Assembly: GCA_020161815.1 (NCBI GenBank)
Contig: JAIUOP010000006.1
Span: 62,001-126,000, forward strand
Direction: 5' to 3'
Length of the DNA: 64,000 nt
Source: Actinomycetota bacterium
Lineage (GTDB): Bacteria; Actinomycetota; Actinomycetes; Actinomycetales; Dermatophilaceae
Shown here: in pieces, positions 44,909 to 53,061 of the stretch
How positions within the stretch are numbered: the first letter of the stretch is position 1
How the letters are laid out: every line of letters begins with the position of its first letter
Translations under genes and position numbers: made by a program
The notes under the pieces: model-generated
Told to the model about the DNA's origin: nothing
The model's input: the letters and a program-made list of their open reading frames with translations, nothing else
Database searches by the model: none

Positions 44909-46702
44909 ATGGACACTCCCGACTGGGGCTCACCCCTCGGGGTGATCGTCAGCTCCCGCTCCCCCGACGGCATACGCCGGTATGCCGTGGGGCTGGCCGG
45001 CGAGGTCGCGGCGCTGCCTCCTGCGGCCGCGGCAGCGGCCGTGAGCGCGCTCGAGCAGGAGCACGCTCCGCGCTGGGTGGTGTGGTCCTGCGAGGAAGCC
45101 CTCGCGCCCCTGCTCGAGGTCACACCCGGACTGCGGCCGACCCGGGTCTGGGACATCGCCGAGGCGCACCGGCTGCTCCACGGTGGCTGGGCGGCCGAGC
45201 CCGGCAGGGCGTGGGCGGCGGCGCACGGCCTCGCGCCGGACACGGTGCCCGCAGCACCCACCGGCGACCTGTTCGACCTCGTGGGCGCCGACGACGGCCC
45301 GGACCTGGTGCGCGGCGACGGCCACCTGCGGGCGGACACCGTCACGGGGGCATGGCTGACCACGGACGATCGGCTCGTCGCGTGGGCCGGGGCCGCCCTC
45401 GCCTGCGCCGGGCTCCAACGCCGGCAGGCAGCCGCGCTGGGGTCGCGCGTGGTGCCTACGGTGCACTCGGAGTCCGCGGCCGCGGTGCTCTGCGTGGAGC
45501 TCGCCCGCGACGGCCTCCCCCTCGACCGCGCAGTCGTCGAGGAGCTCATCGGCGCCGCGGCCGGTCCCCGTCCGGCCTCCGTCGACGAGGAGCTGGCCTC
45601 GCGCCGCCGCCGGGACGCCGACGTCCTGCGGCACGTGCCCGGCCGGGAGTCCACCGACCTGCGCAACCCGGCCCAGGTCAAGGCGATGCTCGCCGCGGTC
45701 GGGGTCGACGTGCCCAACACCCGCAAGTGGGTGCTCGAGGACCAGCGGCGGGTGCACCCGGTCGTCGATGCGCTCCTGGACTGGCGCAAGCGCGAACGCA
45801 TCGCGACGACGTATGGCTACCGGTGGCTCGACACGCATGTCGGTGCCGACGACCGGCTCCGCGGGCACTGGACCGCCTGTGACGGGGCCGGGGGCCGGAT
45901 GACCGCCGACAACGGGCTGCACAACCTGCCCGCGCCCCTGCGACCGGCCGTCGCCGCGGCGCCCGGCCACGTGCTCGTCCGGGCCGACCTCGGCCAGATC
46001 GAGCCACGCGTCCTGGCCGTCGTCTCCGGAGACCGCTCCTTTGCCGAGGCGACCCGCGCCGACGACCTCTACGCCCCGGTCGCGGCCCGGCTCGGGGTCG
46101 ACCGCGGCGTGGCCAAGATCGCCGTCCTCGCCGCGATGTACGGACAACGCTCGGGTGCCGCCGGCGAGGCGCTCAAGGGCCTGGAGCGGGCGTACCCCGT
46201 CGCCATGGCCCACCTTGACCGCGCGTATGCCGTCGGCGTCGCCGGCGGGGACCTGCGCACCTTCGGCGGGCGCCTCATCCGGACCGGCCGCGTCCTCGGC
46301 GCGGAGCCGGTGGGCGCCAACCCGCAGCTGGATGCGGCGCGGGGACGCTTCGCCCGCAATGCCGTCATCCAGGGGGCGGCGGCGGAGCTGTTCAAGGCCT
46401 GGGCAGCGACGGTGCGGGCGACCACGGCCCCCTTGGGGGCTCGGATCGTCCTGTGCCTGCACGACGAACTGCTCGTCCACGTCCCCGAGGAGCAGGCCGA
46501 AGCGGCCGTCGCCGGCGTGAACGCTGCGCTCACGGACGCCGCCCGGCGATGGTCGCAGGGAGCGCCGGTGCGCTTCGTCAGCGACACCGGCGTGGTGCGC
46601 CGGTGGTCGGAGGCGAAGGAGGGGGCTCAGGCCTCCGACGAGGGGCCCGGGTTGGTCTCCGGGTTGTTGCGGAGGAACTCCTCGAACTCCGCCCCCAGCT
46701 GA
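44909..46702 (+). CDS. PolA-like bifunctional 3'-5' exonuclease/DNA polymerase
   Basis: A 597-residue family A polymerase without the 5'-3' exonuclease. The first ~190 residues are an exonuclease-like domain lacking the classical DxE motif I, so it is probably inactive. The polymerase motifs are intact: motif A DLGQIEPRVLAVVSGDRSF (near residue 360), motif B KIAVLAAMYGQRSG (near 403) and motif C LCLHDELLVHVPEE (near 515). It is much shorter than Pol I; an accessory repair role is plausible. The last 76 nt overlap the convergent PAC2 gene, and the tail after VSDTGVVRRW looks unconserved. The start region holds a perfect GTATGCCG-type inverted repeat. Confidence 0.85.
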   Translation: MDTPDWGSPLGVIVSSRSPDGIRRYAVGLAGEVAALPPAAAAAAVSALEQEHAPRWVVWSCEEALAPLLEVTPGLRPTRVWDIAEAHRLLHGGWAAEPGRAWAAAHGLAPDTVPAAPTGDLFDLVGADDGPDLVRGDGHLRADTVTGAWLTTDDRLVAWAGAALACAGLQRRQAAALGSRVVPTVHSESAAAVLCVELARDGLPLDRAVVEELIGAAAGPRPASVDEELASRRRRDADVLRHVPGRESTDLRNPAQVKAMLAAVGVDVPNTRKWVLEDQRRVHPVVDALLDWRKRERIATTYGYRWLDTHVGADDRLRGHWTACDGAGGRMTADNGLHNLPAPLRPAVAAAPGHVLVRADLGQIEPRVLAVVSGDRSFAEATRADDLYAPVAARLGVDRGVAKIAVLAAMYGQRSGAAGEALKGLERAYPVAMAHLDRAYAVGVAGGDLRTFGGRLIRTGRVLGAEPVGANPQLDAARGRFARNAVIQGAAAELFKAWAATVRATTAPLGARIVLCLHDELLVHVPEEQAEAAVAGVNAALTDAARRWSQGAPVRFVSDTGVVRRWSEAKEGAQASDEGPGLVSGLLRRNSSNSAPS

Positions 46703-47559
46703 TCGGCCGAGGGCAGCTCGCTGGCCTCGGTCGCGAGCAGGCTGGGACGGGCCCGGCCCTGGGTGAAGGCGTCGTACTGCTGCTCGAGCGCGGTCACCAG
46801 CTGGGCGGCGTCGGTGTTGTCGGCAAGTTCGCGGGCGATCTCGCGGGTGTTCACGCCCGCCTTGGCGACCAGGTCGTCATTGGGGAGGTTGAGCCCGGTG
46901 TGGTCCACGATCGCGTTGAGGGCCGTCAGAGCGCCCTCGGCCCATTCGGCGGCACCGAGGTAGTGCGGCACGTGGATCGCGAACCCGAGGGCGTCCTGCC
47001 CTGCCTCACCCAGGCGCAGCTCGAGGAGGGCGGTGACGCTCGCCGGCACCTGGACCCGACCGAAGGGGGACTCGGCCTCCCCGACGAGGCGGGCATCGGT
47101 CGCGTGCGCGGTCATGCCGACCGGGCGGGTGTGCGGCACGCCCATCGGGATGCCGTGTGCCGTGACGACGAGGGTGACGCCCAGGACGGCCATGACCTCG
47201 CGGACCGCCTCGATGAAGCGCTCCCACTGGTAGTCGGGCTCGGGGCCGGTGAGGACGTAGTAGGTCTGGCCGTCACGGTCGGTGAGGCGGTAGAGCAGGA
47301 TCGCGGGGTCGTCGTAGCTGACCCAGCGGTTGGTGTCGAAGACCATGACGGGACGACGGCCGCGGTAGTCGAGGAGCTCGTCGACGGCGAACGAGGCGAC
47401 CACCTCCGCCTCACCGCTCTCGAGCAGGTGGGTGGAGAGGGTGCGCTGGATGTTGCCGGCGTCGACGAAGCCGCCGAGGAGCGCCAGGAGCGGGCCGGGG
47501 CGGCGCGCCGGGCCGGGTCCGTCGGTCTCGAAGCGATAGAGCGCGGTGGGGTTGAGCAC
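46627..47559 (-). CDS. PAC2 family protein
   Basis: A 310-residue protein of the PAC2 (proteasome assembly chaperone 2-like) superfamily. LLALLGGFVDAGNIQRTLST is the glycine-rich start, VVASFAVDELLDYRGRRPVM and WERFIEAVREVMAVLGVTLV the core, and AIVDHTGLNLPNDDLVAKAG the C-terminal part. Bacterial members are often encoded in proteasome-containing actinobacteria; the function is not established. GTG 47559 with GAGAGG upstream. The 3' end overlaps the convergent polymerase gene by 76 nt. Confidence 0.85.
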   Translation of the reverse strand: MLNPTALYRFETDGPGPARRPGPLLALLGGFVDAGNIQRTLSTHLLESGEAEVVASFAVDELLDYRGRRPVMVFDTNRWVSYDDPAILLYRLTDRDGQTYYVLTGPEPDYQWERFIEAVREVMAVLGVTLVVTAHGIPMGVPHTRPVGMTAHATDARLVGEAESPFGRVQVPASVTALLELRLGEAGQDALGFAIHVPHYLGAAEWAEGALTALNAIVDHTGLNLPNDDLVAKAGVNTREIARELADNTDAAQLVTALEQQYDAFTQGRARPSLLATEASELPSADQLGAEFEEFLRNNPETNPGPSSEA

Positions 47560-47640
47560 GGGTCAAGCCTCTCAGCAGGGAACTGCCTTGACCAACACCC
47601 GCGCGCGCGACCCCATTCCTGCGCGGGCGCCGGGACGGGC

Positions 47641-50600
47641 TCAGCGCGAGGGGCTCACGGCACGGATGGCCGCGTGGACTCGCTTGTCGCTCACCTTCCC
47701 GACGACGCCGAGGGACTGGGCGAAGAGCGAGACACGCAGCTCCTCGATGAGCCAGCCGATGTCGGTGATCTCGGTGGCCCGCCGCCGGGCCGTGGGGAGG
47801 GACTCGAGCAGGTCGGCGTATGCCGTCTCCACACCGTCGATCGTGGCCTGCAGCTGCGCTTCGCGAGCGTTCTGCGGGGCGCGCTCGAGGCGCACGTCCA
47901 TGGCACGCAGGTAGCGGGTGAGGTCTCGCAAGCGCCCGACGCCGGTGTCGGCGACGAAGCCGGGACGGACGAGGCCGTCGAGCTGCGCCTGCACGTCGGC
48001 CCGGCTGGCGGCGAGCGTGCGCTGGGTCGTGGCGGCAGCGGCCGTGGCGTCGAGTCGGCGGCGGACCAGGGCGGCGGCCTCGAGCACCGGCACGACGTCA
48101 TCGACGACGCGCAGGACACCCGCGGCGAGGTGGGTGCGCACGGCGGCCAGCCCCGCGGCATACGCCTCCGGGGTCCGCACGTCGCCGGTGACGTGCTCGG
48201 CGACGATCGCGTCGACCGCTGCGGCCAGGCAGTCCTCGAGCAGCGCTGGGACGCTCCCGTGCGGGCCGGTGGCCAGGACCATCTTCTGCGCGTTGGTGAG
48301 GCGAGCCAGGACGCGCTTCCACGGCGCGGTGGTGCCGAGGAGCATGAGTCGGCGCACGCCCCGTCGATGCGCGGCGAGCGCCGTGCCCTCGTCGGCGATG
48401 ACTCGAAGGGCCACCGAGGTGCCCTCGTCCACCAGCGCCGGGAAGCCGTGCACCTCATGGCCTCCCGTGCGCCCGGTGAAGGTGCGCGGCACCGACCCGA
48501 TTGTCCAGTCCGTGAGCCCACGGCGCTCGAAGGTCGACCCTGCGGAGGCCATCCGGTCGCGGACCGCACCGGCGGAGCGCTCACGCAGGGCCGGCAGGTC
48601 CTTGCCGGTCGCCACGACCCGACCGCCGGGGGCCTCGACGGAGAAGGTGATCCTCAGGTGGTCCGGGACGCGGGCGAGGTCCCACTCCCCTGGCTCGATG
48701 CGGACGCCGGTGCGGGAGAACAGGACTCGGGCCAGCTCGTCGGTCAGCCGCGCCCCCGACGCGGGGTCGGCGTCGGCGAGGGCCGCCGCGGCGTGGTTGG
48801 GGGTGGGGACGAAGTGACGACGGGTCACCTTGGGCAGTGACTTGAGCAGCGCCACCGCGAGCTCCTCGCGCAGCCCGGGCACCTGCCAGTCGAAGCCGGT
48901 GTCTTCGACGCGATTGAGCACCTCGGCGGGGATGTGGACCGTGACCCCGTCGGCGGCTTCGCCCGGCGAGAACTGGTACGAGACAACGAGTTCCAGGTCG
49001 CCCTGACGCCACGTGCGCGGGTAGTCCTGCGCCGAGACCTCGGGTGCGGTGTCGCTTCGCAGCATCTCCTCGGTGAAGGTGAGCAGGTCTGGGCGGCGGC
49101 GGCGCTCACCGCGCCACCACCGGTCGAAGTGCCGCTCGCTGACCACGTCCGGCGGGATCCGCGCGTCGAAGAACTCGAAGATGACGTCGTCGTGGACGGT
49201 GAGGTCGCGTCGACGCGCCTGCTCCTCGAGCGCGGTCACGCGGGCGAGGGTGGCCTGGTTGTCCTTCCAGAACTGGTGCACCGGTTGCCAATCGCCCTCG
49301 ACGAGGGCACGCCGGATGAAGATCTCACGGGCCTGCTCGGGGTTGACCCGGGCGTACTGCATGGTCCGGTCCGCCGCGAGGGTGACGCCGTGGAGCGTGA
49401 CCCGCTCGCTGGCCAGCACGGCGCCCTGCTTCTTCGACCACCGCGGCTCGCTCACGGTCCGCTTGACCAGGTGGCCTGCGAGCTCCTCGGCCCACTCCGG
49501 CTCGATGCGCGCGTTGACGCGGGCCCACAGACGAGAGGTCTCGACGAGCTCGGCCGCCATGAGGAAGTCCGGCCGCGTCCGGAAGAGGACCGAGCCCGGG
49601 CTGATGCCGAAGCGTGCGCCCCGCGCGCCGAGGTACTCGCGCTTGAGTTCGTCCCACGCCCCGATGTGGCCGAGGAGGCCGGCGAGCAGGGCTTGGTGGA
49701 TGGTGTCCCAGTCGGGCTCCCCTCCGTGCGAGGCGGTGCCGAGGTCGGGGTCGATGCGCTGGCCCTTGCAGGCCTGCCGCAGCTGTTGGTGCAGGTCCTG
49801 CCACTCGCGAACCCTGAGGTAGTGGAGGTACTCGGCCTTGCACATCCGCCGGAAAGCGCTGTGGGACAGCGCCTTCTGCTGGTCCTTGAGGTAGCGCCAC
49901 AGGTTGTGCAGCGTGGCGAAGTCGCTGTCCTCGGCCTTGAAGCGCGCGTGCGACTGGGCGGCCTGTGCTTCCTTCTCGGCGGGGCGCTCCCGCGGGTCCT
50001 GGATCGACAGGGCCGCGACGATGACGAGGACTTCGCGGGTGCAGCCGCGCTGGCCGGCCTCGATGAGCATCCGGCCCAGGCGCGGGTCGACCGGGAGACG
50101 GGCCATCGTGCGTCCGTAGGCCGTGAGCCTGCGTCCGCGTCCTCGGTGCCGTCCCGGGGTGTCAGAGGTGGCGAAGGCGCCGAGCTCCTCGAGCAGGCGC
50201 ACGCCGTCGGCGACCTGCTTGGGGTCGGGGGCGTCGACGAACGGGAACCGGGTGACATCGCCCAGCCCCAGGGCGGTCATCTGGAGGATGACGCTGGCCA
50301 GGGAGGTGCGCTGGACCTCGGGCTCGGTGAAATCCAGCCGCGCCTCGAAGTCCTCCTCGGAGTAGAGGCGGATGCAGATGCCCTCGGCGACACGTCCGCA
50401 GCGGCCCGCCCGCTGGGCGGCACTCGCCTTGCTGATCGGCTCGATCGGGAGCCGCTGCACCTTGGTGCGCTGGCTGTACCTCGAGATGCGTGCCGTGCCG
50501 GTGTCGACGACGAAGCCGATGCCGGGCACGGTGAGCGAGGTCTCGGCGACATTGGTGGCCAGGATGATCCGGCGCTTCCCGCTGCGGTGGAAGACCCGGT

Positions 50601-51495
50601 GCTGCTCCGCCGAGGACAGGCGTGCGAAGAGCGGCAGGACCTCGGTGCCGGGCAGGTCGAGGGCGGTCAGCGCATCGGCGGCATCGCGGATCTCCCGCTC
50701 GCCGGAGAAGAAGACGAGGATGTCGGTCGCGTCCGAGCCGGGCGGGATCTCGGTCCACAGCTCCTCGACCGCCTCGACGACGCCGGTCACCTGGTCGCGT
50801 TCTGCGACCACGTGCTTGCCGTCGGGGCCGAGATCGACCAGTGGTCGATAACGGATCTCGACCGGATAGGTCCGGCCACTCACCTCGAGGATCGGGACCT
50901 CACGGACCGCCTGACCGCGCTCGTCGGTGCCGAAGTGACGGGCGAAGCGCTCGGGGTCGATCGTCGCGGAGGTGACGATGACCTTGAGGTCGGGTCTCCG
51001 CGGCAGGAGCTGCTTGAGGTAGCCGAGGATGAAGTCGATGTTGAGGGAGCGCTCGTGCGCCTCGTCGATGATGATCGTGTCGTAGCGCCGGAGGTCGCGG
51101 TCACGCTGCATCTCGTTGAGGAGGATGCCGTCGGTCATGACCTTGACGCGAGTCCGATCGCTGCTGTGGTCGGTGAAGCGCACCTGGTAGCCGACGAGTC
51201 CGGTGTCCTCGTCGCCCAGGGGCTCGTCGAGCTCCTCCGCGATCCGCTCCGCGACGGAGCGCGCCGCGATCCGGCGGGGCTGGGTGTGCCCGATCTGCCC
51301 GGCACGTCCCCGCCCGAGCTCCAGGCACATCTTGGGCAGCTGGGTGGTCTTGCCCGAGCCGGTTTCACCCGCGATGACGACGACCTGGTGGTCACGAATC
51401 GCCGTCAGGATGTCCTCGCGACGGGCGACGACGGGCAGGTGCTCGGGATAGTGCAGCAGCTCCCGGGCCACGGCGGCAGGGTCAGGAGCGGACAC
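47641..51495 (-). CDS. hrpA: ATP-dependent RNA helicase HrpA
   Basis: A 1284-residue DEAH-box helicase. Walker A GETGSGKTTQLPKMCLELG (near residue 43), TQPRRIAARSVAERIAEEL, motif II IIIDEAHERSLNIDFILGYL, motif III TSATI and motif VI SAAQRAGRCGRVAEG are followed by the HA2, OB and long DUF3418 domain of HrpA. E. coli HrpA resolves stalled ribosomes; the same role is inferred. Its GTG at 51495 is 6 nt behind TATCCT (51502-51507), which lies inside the last codons of the preceding gene, so it probably has its own leaderless promoter as well as read-through. Confidence 0.94.
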   Translation of the reverse strand: MSAPDPAAVARELLHYPEHLPVVARREDILTAIRDHQVVVIAGETGSGKTTQLPKMCLELGRGRAGQIGHTQPRRIAARSVAERIAEELDEPLGDEDTGLVGYQVRFTDHSSDRTRVKVMTDGILLNEMQRDRDLRRYDTIIIDEAHERSLNIDFILGYLKQLLPRRPDLKVIVTSATIDPERFARHFGTDERGQAVREVPILEVSGRTYPVEIRYRPLVDLGPDGKHVVAERDQVTGVVEAVEELWTEIPPGSDATDILVFFSGEREIRDAADALTALDLPGTEVLPLFARLSSAEQHRVFHRSGKRRIILATNVAETSLTVPGIGFVVDTGTARISRYSQRTKVQRLPIEPISKASAAQRAGRCGRVAEGICIRLYSEEDFEARLDFTEPEVQRTSLASVILQMTALGLGDVTRFPFVDAPDPKQVADGVRLLEELGAFATSDTPGRHRGRGRRLTAYGRTMARLPVDPRLGRMLIEAGQRGCTREVLVIVAALSIQDPRERPAEKEAQAAQSHARFKAEDSDFATLHNLWRYLKDQQKALSHSAFRRMCKAEYLHYLRVREWQDLHQQLRQACKGQRIDPDLGTASHGGEPDWDTIHQALLAGLLGHIGAWDELKREYLGARGARFGISPGSVLFRTRPDFLMAAELVETSRLWARVNARIEPEWAEELAGHLVKRTVSEPRWSKKQGAVLASERVTLHGVTLAADRTMQYARVNPEQAREIFIRRALVEGDWQPVHQFWKDNQATLARVTALEEQARRRDLTVHDDVIFEFFDARIPPDVVSERHFDRWWRGERRRRPDLLTFTEEMLRSDTAPEVSAQDYPRTWRQGDLELVVSYQFSPGEAADGVTVHIPAEVLNRVEDTGFDWQVPGLREELAVALLKSLPKVTRRHFVPTPNHAAAALADADPASGARLTDELARVLFSRTGVRIEPGEWDLARVPDHLRITFSVEAPGGRVVATGKDLPALRERSAGAVRDRMASAGSTFERRGLTDWTIGSVPRTFTGRTGGHEVHGFPALVDEGTSVALRVIADEGTALAAHRRGVRRLMLLGTTAPWKRVLARLTNAQKMVLATGPHGSVPALLEDCLAAAVDAIVAEHVTGDVRTPEAYAAGLAAVRTHLAAGVLRVVDDVVPVLEAAALVRRRLDATAAAATTQRTLAASRADVQAQLDGLVRPGFVADTGVGRLRDLTRYLRAMDVRLERAPQNAREAQLQATIDGVETAYADLLESLPTARRRATEITDIGWLIEELRVSLFAQSLGVVGKVSDKRVHAAIRAVSPSR

Positions 51496-51498
51496 CGG

Positions 51499-52704
51499 TC
51501 AAGGATAGGTGTCCTGGTTGGGCTGGCCCTCGATCACGCCGGGCAGCCGCTTGGCGGCCTGCTCGAGGGTGACCCCCTCGACGTACATCCGTTGCGCCTG
51601 CGGGCCATTGGCCGAGGCGAGACGCCACCCCAGGGTCTTGGCGCTCACCTGCTCCTCGAGAGTGCGCCCCACGCGCGGGGGAACGGCTCGCAGTCGATCC
51701 CGCCAGGGCAGGGAGGGCGATGGCGCCTGCCCCGACATCCGACTCGGCGTGGGCGTGTCGGGCAGCCCGAAGATCGGCGGGCCGGTCTGGCCCGTGGCCT
51801 TCTGGACCCAGGCACGAGCCTTTGCCCTGCCCTCGGCCCTGACCCCCTCGCGCAGCCGCGCGCCCGTCGTCCACGTCTCGGTGACCCGGACCGTGCGGAC
51901 CGTGCGACCCCCCGTTGTCGTGACCTGCTCGACCGCGCCGAGCCCGGAGGCCCGCTTGAGCACCCGTCCCCAGCTCCCGAGCCCGGCAATCGCCGCATTG
52001 ACGGCGACCTGGTCCCAGCCACCCTCGTTCCAGAAGGCCCGCAGGAGCCCGTCGGCCGCCGTGGAGACCACCGCGTGCGCAGCCCCGAGCGGCGGCAGGA
52101 TCACTCCCGGCACGCTGAGCAGGTCGGAGGCAAAGCTCTGGCTCGAGGCGGAGTGGACCGCGCGGTAGGTCGCGCTGTCGGCCAGCACGTCGTCGCTGGC
52201 CCGCGCGAGGGCGAGCGCGCACGCCCGGTCCGCGGCGTCGAACTCCGCGAGCGCGCGGGCATGCGCGTCCTCGGCGTCGCGCTGCCGGACCAGGCACCCG
52301 TGTTGCGAGGCCCGCAGCACCACGACTGTGGGGTCCAGCTCGGTCGCCCCGGCGCTCAGCTGTCGCCAGATCTCGTCCTCGAGGACGGCATAGCGCCGCA
52401 CGGCATCCGCCTGCTCCTCGACGGCCGCCGTGGCGCGGGCCTGGGTGTCGGCGAGCACGGGGGCGAACGCGCGCAGGGCCGCCGCGCACCCGGCATACCG
52501 ATCCGCGGCCGCCTCGAGCACCGGGCGCACCCCGCCGATCCGACTGGCGAAGGCCTCCCCCGCCGGCCCCTCCCAGACGGCGCCGGCGCTGAGCCCGGAG
52601 AGATCCGCGGCGGCTGCCGCGAAGCGGGTGGCGCTGCCGGTGAGGGCTCCGGCGAGCACGAGGCAGGCGTCGGCGTCTCCGCTGATCGGGGCGAGGATGG
52701 TCAT
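51499..52704 (-). CDS. WXG100/LXG-like putative type VII secretion-associated protein
   Basis: A 401-residue protein not assignable to a characterised family. The first ~110 residues are helical with a WxG turn (GAVWEGPAGEAFASRIGG) like WXG100/LXG proteins. A long Ala-rich helical part with many Ala, Arg, Asp and Glu follows, then a C-terminal region (TTTGGRTVRTVRVTETWTTG and VEGVTLEQAAKRLPGVIEG) with no recognised toxin motif. ATG 52704 shares ATGA with the stop of the small gene upstream. No immunity gene or T7SS ATPase is nearby. Secretion is inferred only from the WXG-like start. Confidence 0.5.
   Translation of the reverse strand: MTILAPISGDADACLVLAGALTGSATRFAAAAADLSGLSAGAVWEGPAGEAFASRIGGVRPVLEAAADRYAGCAAALRAFAPVLADTQARATAAVEEQADAVRRYAVLEDEIWRQLSAGATELDPTVVVLRASQHGCLVRQRDAEDAHARALAEFDAADRACALALARASDDVLADSATYRAVHSASSQSFASDLLSVPGVILPPLGAAHAVVSTAADGLLRAFWNEGGWDQVAVNAAIAGLGSWGRVLKRASGLGAVEQVTTTGGRTVRTVRVTETWTTGARLREGVRAEGRAKARAWVQKATGQTGPPIFGLPDTPTPSRMSGQAPSPSLPWRDRLRAVPPRVGRTLEEQVSAKTLGWRLASANGPQAQRMYVEGVTLEQAAKRLPGVIEGQPNQDTYP
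51502..51507 (-). promoter_or_regulatory. -10 box for leaderless hrpA mRNA
   Basis: TATCCT on the minus strand encodes the end of the preceding protein (Tyr-Pro) and lies 6 nt (TGACCG, containing that gene's stop) before the hrpA GTG. Confidence 0.45.
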
Positions 52705-52994
52705 CGCTCGCCGCCGATCATCAGGCGCTCCACGTTGCCCGTCTCCGCCTCGAGGTAGACAGCGCCCGCCGTGGCCGCGGCTGCGCCGAGGTCGTCGAGG
52801 GAGGCGGCCAGGAGCAACCGCTCGTGGCGCCAGTGCGTCATCGCCTCCTCGAAGGCGCCCGACGCCGCGGCATTGCCCAGGGCCCACGCGTCCGACCGCA
52901 CGGACTCCCCCTGCGTGGCGACACCCTGGGCGAGCTCGCTGAGGGCCAGGCCCAGGGCGGCGACCTGTGCGCCGTCGACGCGGTAGGACGACAT
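52701..52994 (-). CDS. Small helical WXG/EspC-like protein
   Basis: A 97-residue all-helical protein: SYRVDGAQVAALGLALSELA, VRSDAWALGNAAASGAFEEA, then a second helix (RHERLLLAASLDDLGAAAAT). Size, helical-hairpin appearance and the ALGNAAASGAF turn resemble ESX-associated EspC/WXG100-like proteins of actinobacteria. It probably pairs with the 401-residue protein encoded next, with which it overlaps by 4 nt. Its ATG is 6 nt behind TACCCT (53001-53006), so it is probably leaderless. Confidence 0.55.
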   Translation of the reverse strand: MSSYRVDGAQVAALGLALSELAQGVATQGESVRSDAWALGNAAASGAFEEAMTHWRHERLLLAASLDDLGAAAATAGAVYLEAETGNVERLMIGGER

Positions 52995-53000
52995 GTCGGC

Positions 53001-53006
53001 AGGGTA
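53001..53006 (-). promoter_or_regulatory. -10 box for the WXG-like operon
   Basis: TACCCT on the minus strand, 6 nt before the ATG at 52994. Its -35 region would fall inside the metY terminator hairpin. Confidence 0.4.
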
Positions 53007-53010
53007 GACA

Positions 53011-53050
53011 AAGGAGCCTGTGGCACCTTTCGGTTATCCACAGGCTCCTT
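53011..53050 (-). terminator. Rho-independent-like terminator of metY
   Basis: A perfect 13-bp stem AAGGAGCCTGTGG / CCACAGGCTCCTT (53011-53023 and 53038-53050) with a 14-nt loop lies 11 nt after the metY stop. On the minus strand it is followed by a short T-rich stretch (TTTGTCT). Confidence 0.8.
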
Positions 53051-53061
53051 CCCCCGGTGCG

